A stretch of 64,000 nucleotides of DNA. Origin: Amborella trichopoda (lineage: Eukaryota > Streptophyta > Magnoliopsida > Amborellales > Amborellaceae). Shown here piece after piece: positions 55,385 through 64,000 of this stretch. The notes beneath the pieces are model-generated. The model was not told the DNA's origin. It ran no database searches and worked only from the letters and a program-made list of their open reading frames with translations. The stretch is from contig NW_006499776.1 of NCBI RefSeq assembly GCF_000471905.2, positions 379,166-443,165 of the forward strand, read 5' to 3'. The translations under genes and the position numbers were made by a program. The first letter of the stretch is position 1, and each line of letters starts with the position of its first letter.

Positions 55385-57650
55385 ATCGAGAGAAGAGAGG
55401 GAAAACCAATTGGTGCAAGGTCTCGTCCACTGATAGAGAGAGAAACAACAACCGGCACTAGGCTCCGCCAATTGGTAGAAGAAGAGAGAGAAGATCAACT
55501 AGTGTTAGGCTTCATCCACTGGTAGAGAGAGAAAAGACAATCGGTGCTAGGCCTCACCGATTGGTAAAAGAAGAGAGAGAAGTCCAATCGGCGCTAAGCC
55601 TCACTGATTAGTAAAGAGAGAGGAAACAAACTGACGCTAAGTCTCGCCTATTGATAAATGAAGAGATAAGACCAATCGATGCTAGGTCTCACCAATTCAT
55701 AGACGAAGAGAGAGAAAGCCAATCGACGTTAGGTCTCACCAGTTGACAAAAGGGAGAGAAAGCCAACCGGCACTAGGTCTCGCAAGTTGCCAAAAGAAGA
55801 GAGAGAAGGCCAACCGACGCTAGGTCTCGCCAGTTGATAGAAGAAGAGAAAAAGCCAACCGACGTTAGGTCTCGACAGCTGCCAGAAGAAGAGAGAGAAA
55901 ACCAATTGACACTAAGTCACACTGACTGATAGATGAAGAGGGAGGAGACTAACCGGTGCTAAGTCTCGCAGATTAATAAATGAAGAGAGAGGAGACCAAC
56001 AGGCACTAAGTCTCACCGACTGATAAAGGAAGAGAGAGAAAACCAACCCACACTAAGTCTCACCAACTAATAGATAAAGAGGGAGAAGAAGAGAGATAGA
56101 AATAAGAGAGAAAGAATAGAGAGAAAGAAGACAGAGAAAGAGAGAGAGGCAGAAGAGAAAGTTGTCTGCTCAAAGGGTACCAGCCATTTTCTTCTCTCTC
56201 CTCTCTCTCTCTCCAAGACATACTCACAGGCTCAAGCAAAGAATCGAAATGTTATTAAATCTTCAAAGAATCCACTCAAGACCGAGAGGTGGTGTGGGGT
56301 GTGCGTTCTTTCTTCACATTAAGGCAGTGCCTGTTTATATAGAGTTGTGTTCAAACATGAGTGGATTGATCAAAATTAAACCTAATTGCTAAAAATTAAG
56401 ATTTAATTGAATTAAAAGAAATTCTAAAAATGGGTGCAAAAAGATTGTTTTACCCTGACCTAACAATGTGTGGAATTTCATAACAGTTCTTGTGGGTGCC
56501 CGAGAACTTGCGTCATCTTCCATGGCTGACCCGATTTTTTTTTGATGCCCGTTTGATTGAAATATTATTGTTTTCTTATACGGCTCAACATGGCGATCAT
56601 TTTCATACCAACTTAGAGCCAAGAATCATGTTTTTTAGTCATGATCACGAGACTTAAAATTTGTTTGAATCTTGAGAACTTCGGATCGATAGTGCGATAT
56701 TTCCTTAATTTTTTTCTGTGATTTATTTGTTGTAGTACACTAAGCAACAATCGGAACGCGAATTGGAGCCCGAACGAAGATTTCGCAACTTTTGAGTTTT
56801 GGCCGGAATCTAAAATTCAGAAACCAGAATTTTAGTAACTTCGTCAACTTTGTGCATGAAATATGACCGTTCATCATGTACGTGCTTCAGTCCAATGATA
56901 GCCCTGAACCTTTGGCACACAAAGGAATTGGTTTTTCATCGATCTGTTGTGCGGGCGTCGTTATTTCGCTCATCAAGCGAGGTCGTGTTGCTGCTGAATT
57001 TTCTGTAACTTCTTCATGGATTGGAAACTTATCTCTAGCTTTTTTCCTTGCTCGGATATCGTCTCGGGGCGTGCCACATATCAAATTGTTAGTCTTAATG
57101 AGACGAATACGCTCACCAAATTTGGGAGCGATTCGATTCGAAACGAGTGAGTTACACGCCCTAAAAATGACTGCCCTTGACTGTAAAAATAGCCACCTTT
57201 AATGGTGTTTTGGTGCAGTGAGGGCATACTGGAATAATGTACGACCTCTCTTATTTCAATGTTTTACTCATATCTTTGTTCTAGAGTGTCAGATCAAGCT
57301 GATACCTGGCCCATAGGGGTTTCTCATCAAGCCAGATCCAAAGGCAGTGGTCCCATAATGATTTGAGACACCAAAAATGTAGCTTCAGTTGTAGGGTCCA
57401 TTTCAAGGTACTAGAGGCCAATTTTTCAAAAACTGTTTCTTTGTGTTTACTGCCTTAGACAGGTCTGATCATGATGAAACTTGGCATGTGGTCTTTTAAA
57501 GTGCTGATGACGATCTTGGAAAATTGGGGGGCCATTCTGAGACTGTTGGGAAGTTTTCACTGTTTCGTAGGCTTTATTGACCTGCTTCCTATTGGGGACC
57601 AAGGTGATGAAAAATACATTCAAACTGTCATGTCCACCCTTTTCATCCAT
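55385..57650 (-). mobile_element. LTR-like block Y, copy 4 (minus strand, truncated)
   Basis: Sense order: U3-like part from 57,650 (CTTGGCATGTGGTC near 57,480), TATA at 56,342-56,334, GA tract, hairpin array 56,075-55,420, then truncated. The 3' part and gag are missing. It directly follows X of element D. Confidence 0.65.
55420..56075 (-). repeat. Hairpin-module array, copy 4 (most diverged)
   Basis: About thirteen modules of 45-60 bp such as CCAATCGGCGCTAAGCCTC...GATTAG, separated by AGAAGAGAGAGA. A perfect stem pairs CAATCGG (55,538-55,544) with CCGATTG (55,557-55,563), a compensated G-C to A-T change at stem position 3 relative to copy 1. CAAC...GTTG pairings also occur. Confidence 0.82.
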
Positions 57651-58430
57651 TTATTCTCACAGTGCCCTTTTAGGGTTTTCACCATGTCAGGGTTTATTTT
57701 TCCACGGAACTCTCTTACTCATGGTTTCGTGACCATGCCCGTTCATCATTTTTACTCATGGAGTTCCCTTGTCCAGGTGTACGGCATGCCCCTTTTTTTT
57801 TTTTAGGAGAAGGCGTGTTTTAGGGTCGTTCCTTCATGACCTATGCGAAGCCTTTTAAGGTCATGCGACCAGGATGTGCACTATAGTTTTAGGGTCATAT
57901 AGCTAGAGCGGAGCTGTAAGGACTGGCAGTATGTAAAGGTCATAGAGTGAGTCTGGGGGTGTCATTGACTCACTTGAGAAGGTGGCATGAATTTGACTGT
58001 AGAGAGTTGATTGGATGGTAGGTGAAAAGTGGTAACCCACTAGCTGGCAGCAAGATGTCTTACCATTTAGTGAGCATGGGTAAGACCTACTGGGGAATGA
58101 GATGAAAGAAGGTGAAGGTGGCCCGCGCACATGAATGGGTTGGCTAGGGAAGACGTGCGTGGAGATGCACATAAAGGGTGTGTGGGCGTATGTAGACTCA
58201 CTGGGGAGGCAATGGAAGTGGTGTAGGTGGCCCGCACACACGAATGGGCAGGCTGGGGAAGACGTGTGTGGTGATGCACGTAAAGGGCATGTGGGCCTAA
58301 GTAGGCTCACTGTACAGAAGAAAAAGAGGGTATGCGCTGACCAATGGGCCAGTTAGGGAAGACATATGTGAAGATGCACACAAAAAGGGAGTTGTGCACG
58401 CACATGGGGTGTCTTGAAGGTCGTGCCTCC
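57651..58430 (-). repeat. X-module distal part (D copy)
   Basis: CTCTTACTCATGGTTTCGTG and CATTTTTACTCATGGAG words at 57,712-57,765 match the B and C copies. 58,100-58,400 holds three copies of a CACATAAAGGG-TGTG / CACACGAATGGGC phrase (58,130, 58,240, 58,340), a local triplication absent elsewhere. Confidence 0.65.
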
Positions 58431-59395
58431 TGGGCTTGGACGAGCAGTTTAACATCATGCGGTTAGGATGTGTACTATGGTTTAAGGTCATATAGCTTGG
58501 ATCGTGGTTACATAGTTTGAAGTCATGCAACTGGTCATATAGTTTGGACCGTGGCTATAGAATTTAAGGTCATGCAATATGGACAATGTACGTATCGCTA
58601 TGTCAGTAGGGTTGCATGGGGGGTAGGTATGTGAATAGAAATCTAATTCCCTGGGGATAAAGATAGTTAAGGCTATCCACATGTGAAGAGATGTAGATAA
58701 AGGTGGTGACCCTACGAGGGGTAGTTAATGGGAAAGGCTTCACTAGGGATTAAGAGGGTCAGTGTGGCTCCATGGGGATAATGAATATTGGTGTGCATGG
58801 AACTCCGAGAGGCCAGGGCATGGATGAACCCCACCATGGGTTGAAGGAAGGATGTCTCTAACTCTCTGGAGTTGATGGACTGAGTACGACCCTTACATGC
58901 ATCTAACTCTGTTGGGGGTCCAATTGGAGTTATGCGTATGGACCATTCGGGGTGTTGCACATTTACAGTTTTAGTGTCTTATAGCTCGACCCATGGCTGT
59001 GTAGTTTAAAGTCATACAGCTACGACCATGCAGTTTGTGGTCGTGCAACTAAACCTCCGCTACAGTTTAAGGTCATATAGTTTGGACCGTGGTGCTAAGC
59101 CTTTTAACGTCATGTGGCCAAGACGTGCACTATGGTTTAAGGTTACACAGCTGGACCATGGTTGTAAGTTTAAAGTCATGTGACAAGGACTTTACAGTTT
59201 GAGGTCGTACGACTAGACCTCCATTATAGTTTAAGGTAATACAGTTTGGACTATGGTCATACAGTTTTGAGTCGTGAGACAAGGAATAGGGCTATGCAGT
59301 TTAGGGTCATGCATCTTGGATCGTGGCGGTGCAGTTTAAGGTCATGCGGCGCGAACCATGGGGGATGTGACCCAATGCAGAAACTGGGCTAACTG
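58431..59395 (-). repeat. X arrays and CCCAGTGGGGTT segment (D copy)
   Basis: Array monomers (GGTCATATAGTTTGGACCGTGG) at 58,470-58,590 and 58,970-59,380 flank a segment with GGGGATAA words (58,600-58,960). Less regular than B and C copies. Confidence 0.7.
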
Positions 59396-59800
59396 AGGGG
59401 TGAGATTGTGGTGTAGGGAATGAAATTCCTATGGGTATGGGTCGATGGTCTGAAGGGGAGCGTGAAGGCCTGCGTATGACGCTAAGTCTAGCATTAGACC
59501 AAGATGATGGCATCAGGTCCCTTGGTGAACAGCGCAGCAATAGCCCTTAGCCAGATGCAAGGCGATAACTCCTTGACGGGGTGCACGGCAATAGCCTCCT
59601 GATGAAGAGCTTGGTGGTAGTCCCTGGACGAGATGTGCGGTGACGACCTTTTGAACAAAGTGCATCATGCTAATCCCCTAGATGAATTCTTGACGAGGCG
59701 CATGACGATGCTGCTTCGAGTCTCAGGCTTGGCCCCCCAGCCTGGCCGTATCGTCATCAAGAGCTGGAGACTGGAGCATCATTTTGAGTTTATCGAGGGT
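59396..59800 (-). repeat. ~25-bp type array (D copy)
   Basis: In sense orientation, phrases such as AAGGGCTATTGCTGCGC recur loosely, the reversed counterpart of 11,200-11,460 and 32,790-33,240. Decayed. Confidence 0.55.
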
Positions 59801-60900
59801 AGTCTCCCGTACTGCGAGTTATAAAAGGGCGAGAAACCCCACATTAATGTTTTACAGAAGGGTAAAACAATAGAAGGGCTCTTTAGAGGGAGAGAGAGCC
59901 AAAGCCCTTGGAAAGGGTTTTTCAGCGAGCACTTCCCAGCCAAAACTTGCAGAGAAGGTCCTTAGGGATTTATCTTGCAAACTTCAAGAGGTGTGAAGCT
60001 TTGCAGCATGCTTGCGCACAGTTTTCGGCCAACATTGAAGCTTTCTGAGCAAGGAAGAGGATCTCTCGGGGCCTTGGCAGAATTTGCAGCGGTGCCTTGC
60101 GGGAGTTCGAGTGCTTCTCTGATCATTTTACTACTGAAAGGGAGGTCGTAGAGGGCTGAGAGGGCTCTGTCAGCTCTTTGGTTGTCATAGGAGAAGGAGA
60201 AGGGGTTGCAATGAGTTCACCATAATTTTAGCGAAATTTCGTTGAGCTTTTGTGGACTGCTGAGTGGGAAAAACCGGGGCGAAGGGCAATCCGCCGGGTC
60301 TCAGGGAAGTCTTATGGGGACTTCCGGTGGTTTTTGCTAACTCCAATAACAAACAGGAGGTAGGATTGGTTTTCCCAGTGTTTTCCATGATATTTCTAGC
60401 CATCGAAAAAGGGAAAATATGATGGTCAGACGGGAGGTTCCCATTGAGTGGAAGGGTGTTTCTGGTAGGGGGAAGCCACGTCGGTAGGGGAAAGAACAGG
60501 GTTAGTCGAGGGATCTCGGGGTTCGGAGGTGTGTTTTTTATGAAGCCCAAAGGATTACGGGGAAGGCAAGGGTCGCAAGAAGGTGGACCGTCGGCAAGTG
60601 GAAACAGGTGGGGGAACTGAAGAGGCGTGGGAGTCAATGTCCCTAGGTAATTGAGAACAGCGGGAATCGAAGTACTTCAAAGTCATGCATGACATTAAGT
60701 CGCATGCGTCACTGCCTTCATACGTCCTTGGTTCATACGTGGTGATAGCCACGTTAGGGGGTATGAGGCTCTAGGAGATAGTCCCACGCAGCATTAGCCT
60801 TCTTGTGGTGATGATAAGACGTGACATTGTGTTGCGCACAACGATGACCTCGGACGGTGATGCGTCGCGGGGTTAAGAGTGATGGAAAACTAGGAGGCCT
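59801..60900 (+). promoter_or_regulatory. Antisense TATA box and leader-like segment (D copy)
   Basis: TTATAAAAGG (59,819-59,828) is the clearest antisense TATA box of the window, followed by GGCGAGAAACCCC and an AGGGAGAGAGAGCC purine run at 59,887. The downstream ~1 kb is leader-like and has no long ORF; frames such as 60,185-60,637 (minus) are Pro-rich and not conserved. AATAAC near 61,229 is a weak poly(A) signal on the same strand. Confidence 0.5.
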
Positions 60901-61319
60901 TGCCACGGCAGTGTGTTGAAAGCAAAGTCCTTCAACACAGCTGTGAAGTCCATGTTGTTTTGTGGAAGGGCATCCATTGTGAATAGGGTACGCTCTCCCT
61001 CATTGGCCCGTTCCTTGCCAGAGAAGGCTGCCTTGTATATTTGATATACTGGTTAGATGAATTGAAGCGTACTCAGAAGTGGTTGGCTTGTTCTTTTTGC
61101 CTGTAACTATCCTCTTGTCCTCAGAAGTAAGAGTTGGTTTGTAACCATCCTCTTATCCTCAGATGCAAGAGCTTTGTAAATTCCCAAACAATGGGCCTTC
61201 TGTTGTAATTTGAAAATTTTTCTAATGCAATAACATAAATGAATTTAATTTGAGTTAGCTTGATGTTTCCCATCTTTAATTCTATCTTTTTATTGTACAC
61301 ACCGCACTTTATTCCCATG
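60901..61319. repeat. X proximal short repeats and truncated small ORF (D copy)
   Basis: The minus-strand frame starting MRESVPYSQWMPF (61,003) is the counterpart of the B and C short ORFs but stops at 60,932-60,934. GTTTGTAACCATCCTC-TATCCTCAGATGCAAGAG repeats lie at 61,097-61,170, directly before the integrase stop. Confidence 0.6.
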
Positions 61320-62550
61320 TTATGGATAATACTTCTTTAAATATCGCCTGTTGATTGGGGGCATCGCCTCTTCTCCATCAGAGTTTGTCAGTACATAGGC
61401 CCCGCTTGGTGTAACCTTCTGGATTACGAATGGACACTCCCAGTTAGGCTCGAACTTTCCTTTGCGACCCCCGTGCATGACGATCGGTCTCTTGACAGCT
61501 AGAACTAGGTCCCCACGAGTGAACGAATGAACCTTGACATACTTGTCAAAGTCGATCTTCAATCTTCCTTGATTGAGCTCGAGGTTCTGTTAAGCTTCTA
61601 GTCTCTTCTCATCAAGGGCATACAACACTTGGTAGCAAAGCCTGACCCTCTTGTCCTTAGTTAGTCCCTGATGTATAGCAACACGGTGTGAGGGTATTTT
61701 AATTTTGAGGGGTAGGACCGCCTCACCCCCATAGACTAGGGAATAAGGGGTGGAGCTCGTAGCATTACGAGTGGTAGTGTGATAGGCCCACAGATCTTCA
61801 GGCAACTTCTCGTGTCAGTTCTTCTTTTACCTTGACACTGACTTCCGGAGCACCCCGCACAAAGTCTTGTTGAACCCCTCGCCTAACCCGTTGAGGTTAG
61901 TACATAGTCGAGTACTTCCACTCAAAGTTGAACCGGTTGTCTTGGCAGTCAATTGGCTCCTGAACTGGGGGCCATTGTCAGAAGTTATTTGGTCTGGGAC
62001 CCCGAATCGATACATGATGTATTGCTGCATGAAGTTAGCCACAGCAGTCCCTATAACCTATCTGAGAGGGATTGCCTCAGCCCATTTGGAAAAGTAGTCT
62101 ATCGCCGCCAGGATGAAGGCATGACCCAAGGAAGAAGGAGGGTCAATGGGTCCTACAATGTCCATACCCCACTGGGAGAAGGGCCATGATGTCACTATAC
62201 GATGGAGAGGCTCTGTGTGCTGATGAATGAGGCATGAGTGGATTTGGCACTCCTGGCATCTTTTGGCGTAGTTTTGGGCGTCAGCTACCATGGAAGGGTA
62301 GTAATAGCCGAGTCTGCGTATGCACTCATAGAGCTTGGGGCGGGACTAATGCAGCCCGTAGATGCCCGAGTGTACTTCTTTGAGTACTTTTCTTGCCTCT
62401 TGTGCGTCGACGCACCTGAGGAGGATTTTGTCAAATGACCGACAAAAGAGGACATGCCCATCAAGAAGGGTGTAGTTGGTGGATATCCATCGTACGCCGT
62501 TGCGTTTCGCTTGATCTTGAGGCAACCTCCCATGTTTTACGATGTCCATG
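61320..62550 (-). pseudogene. Element D integrase (frameshifted)
   Basis: RWISTNYTLLDGHVLFCRSFDKILLRCV, zinc-finger tail CQECQIHSCLIH, core AAIDYFSKWAEAIP (first Asp), TSDNGPQF (second Asp), LGEGFNKTL (Glu), then WAYHTTTRNATSSTPYSLVYGGEAVLP and a C-terminal domain ending RRYLKKYYP at TAA 61,320. The triad is present but the frame is broken at several places, including between the second Asp and the Glu (about 61,930-61,960), and by a stop after the HSGIYGLH zinc-finger start. Confidence 0.88.
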
Positions 62551-62567
62551 ATGGGCTCCCTCCAATC

Positions 62568-62940
62568 TTATTCTTGTTCAACCTCTGCACACATCAAGTT
62601 GAGGAATCCAGGCTCCTGCTCCCTGGCTTTGGATTCTTTTTCTTGGGAAATTCCCTGCACTATCTTGATTACATCTCTAACCACGAGAAGTGCCTCAATT
62701 GGGTAAGGCAGACACTCAGGGAAGACATCCCTCTCATCATCTGCATCAACTTCGATTCTCAAATCAACATGTCTCCATTCGGTTACCAGACTGGAGTGGT
62801 CCCGGATGGTGGCACCAAGCTTTGAGAGCGCATCAGCCTGCGAGTTTAGCCTTCTAGGGATATGACTTAGGGAGAATTCATCGAACTGGGCCATGTAAGT
62901 TTTGGCAGTGTCATAGTAATGCTTGAGAGTATCCTTCCTT
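62568..62940 (-). pseudogene. Element D archaeal-like RNase H, C-terminal stub
   Basis: Only the end of the domain remains: FDEFSLSHIPRRLNSQADALSKLGAT, with the final Asp of ADAL. The YFD, EYEAL and GDS parts seen in C are missing, deleted between about 62,945 and 63,120. The interval 62,551-62,700 is the decayed linker to integrase, with a stop after EVEQE. Confidence 0.75.
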
Positions 62941-63130
62941 ATGTCATAGATCCCCTTTAGCTGCCGGAGCTCGTGGCCTGCTTGGATATTAACTCGACCT
63001 CATGAGTTTTGATCGGGCCATGTAAGTTTTGACTTAAAGAGAAGTCATCGAACTGGGCCATGTAAGTTTTTTTTTAGGGATATGACTTTATGAGAAGTCA
63101 TCAAACTGGCCCATGTAAGTTTTGACAGGG
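62860..63130 (-). repeat. Local multiplication of a ~55-bp pol segment
   Basis: CGAACTGGGCCATGTAAG with a preceding GATATGACTT / GAGAAGTCATC occurs at about 62,864-62,905, 63,013-63,030 (partial), 63,040-63,069 and 63,075-63,123. The copies replace the missing aRNH core. Confidence 0.8.
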
Positions 63131-63480
63131 TCCGCCTTGGAGATTAACTCGACCTCATAGCCGAGCAAGTAATGGCAGAGCTTCTGTATCATAAATATCA
63201 CGGCTAGGCACATCTTTTCAATGGGAGGGTAGTTCTTCTCGGCCCCATGCATTCTGCAGCTGAAATAATAGAGCACCGTCTCTTTCCCTCCATCGTTGTT
63301 CTGCACCAAGAGTGCCCCAAGGGACCCGTCAAAGGCCGTCATGCATAGGATGAGGGGCCTTCCTAACACTGATATAGAGAGTACTACTGGATTCAATAAG
63401 TACTGCTTGATGTCCTCGAGTGTAGCTTGGAACGCTTCATCCCATATGAAGGGAGTATCCTTCTTTAGGAGGTGTGAAAA
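63088..63480 (-). pseudogene. Element D native RNase H domain
   Basis: GRPLILCMTAFDGSLGALLVQNNDGGKETVLYYFS, NYPPIEKMCLAVIFMIQKLCHYLLGYEVELISKADP: the first catalytic Asp (AFDGS) is intact, unlike in A. After KADPVK the frame jumps into the duplicated YMGQFDDFS segment. Confidence 0.82.
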
Positions 63481-63489
63481 GGGTTTGCA

Positions 63490-64000
63490 TCACCCTGCGA
63501 GGTTCAAAATGAACCTTCGAATGTAGGTGAGTTGTCCTTGGAGGGACGGTAGTTCATGGAGGGTTGTAGGAGGTGGCATGTCCTGAATTGCCTTGATTTT
63601 GACTAGTTCAATCTCCAGCCCATGGTATCTCACGATAAACCCTAAGAATTTTCCTGAGTGTACACTGAAGGTGCACTTCAAGGGGCTCATCTTGAGCTGG
63701 TGGTGCCGCAACCGCTCAAACTCCTTTCTAAGGTCTTGCACGTGAGTGGATTTTGTTTCAGACTTTACCACCAAATCATCCACATAGCACTCGACCTCCT
63801 TGTGAATCATGTCCTTGAAGATGGTTGTCATAGCTCGCTGGTACGTGGCACAGGCATTCTTTAGCCCAAAAGGCATCAAAGTTTAGCAAAAGACACCTTT
63901 TGGAGTCAAGCATGCAGTGGCCTCCTCATTCTCTGATGTCATCCTGATTTGGCTGTAACCATAATAACCGTCCATAAAGGAGAAGATTTGACAATGGGAC
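63490..64000 (-). pseudogene. Element D reverse transcriptase (partial, runs off edge)
   Basis: IFSFMDGYYGYSQIRMTSENEEA enters from the right edge, then a TAA stop at 63,883-63,885 interrupts GVFC-stop-TLMPFG. After that MPFGLKNACATYQRAMTTIFKDM and an intact YVDD box (about 63,775-63,786) follow, and thumb sequence LKMSPLKCTFSVHSGKFLGFIV to LTYIRRFILNLAG. Except for the single stop this RT is well preserved. The N-terminal half is outside the window. Confidence 0.9.

Noticed and set aside
60185..60637. 150-codon proline-rich minus-strand frame as a host gene
   Set aside because: It lies inside the X module of element D, is not open in the B or C counterparts, and shows no domain.

Overview
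This window looks like intergenic nuclear DNA of a seed plant, most likely a flowering plant with a repeat-rich genome. The evidence is the near-continuous cover of decayed Ty3/gypsy LTR retrotransposons, plant-style TATA boxes and AATAAA signals inside LTRs, abundant microsatellite and minisatellite arrays, and an assembly gap (Ns at 23,800-24,705). I could not identify the species. I found no convincing host gene, tRNA, rRNA or CRISPR locus. Almost every open frame is a decayed transposon fragment or an accidental frame through a tandem repeat.

All recognisable proteins are gag or pol pieces on the minus strand. Element A (15,221-20,935) has gag C-terminus, protease, RT, RNase H, a second archaeal-like RNase H and integrase. 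Fragment B (30,053-30,892) is integrase only. Element C (39,373-45,850) has gag, RT, RNase H, archaeal-like RNase H and integrase. Fragment E (49,676-50,905) is a nearly complete gag. Element D (61,320-64,000, running off the right edge) has RT, RNase H, an archaeal-like RNase H stub and integrase. A second RNase H between RT/RNase H and integrase is the hallmark of the Tat/Ogre branch. A belongs to a different subfamily from B, C and D. All are broken: RT and integrase catalytic residues are lost in A and C, and A, C and D carry stops or frameshifts.

The rest is a modular non-coding landscape. I call the parts X and Y, and read them in the sense direction of the pol genes. X directly follows integrase in B, C and D. 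It holds short conserved repeats, an antisense TATA box, half-motif arrays, and long arrays of diverged ~29-36 bp monomers. Y follows X. It is an LTR-like block with TATA and poly(A) signals, then a pyrimidine-rich leader with an array of hairpin modules, and it abuts gag in A and E. X/Y blocks lie on the plus strand at 1-5,199, 7,725-13,984 and 31,706-34,543, and on the minus strand at 20,936-30,052, 34,544-39,372, 51,480-54,215 and 55,385-61,319. A third LTR family, Z (48,179-49,585 and a partial copy at 30,893-31,705), starts TGTAGACACC on the minus strand and is followed by a TTTGGCACCC-type primer-binding site. A fourth, Tekay/Del-like LTR remnant occupies about 5,200-7,724.

The most interesting signals are structural. 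Hairpin modules in the Y leader have stems that covary between copies. Part of the same motif recurs, without its pairing partner, in X. Each X copy carries its own tandem-array architecture (125-bp four-monomer, ~96-bp three-monomer, ~35-bp monomer, or an unrelated 27-bp minisatellite). An antisense promoter-like box sits at a fixed place in X. Two head-to-head inverted arrangements could form long hairpins. The 906-N gap falls where three related copies have only about 56-66 bp. Similarities were judged by eye; alignment would be needed to fix block boundaries, which may be off by tens to hundreds of bases.
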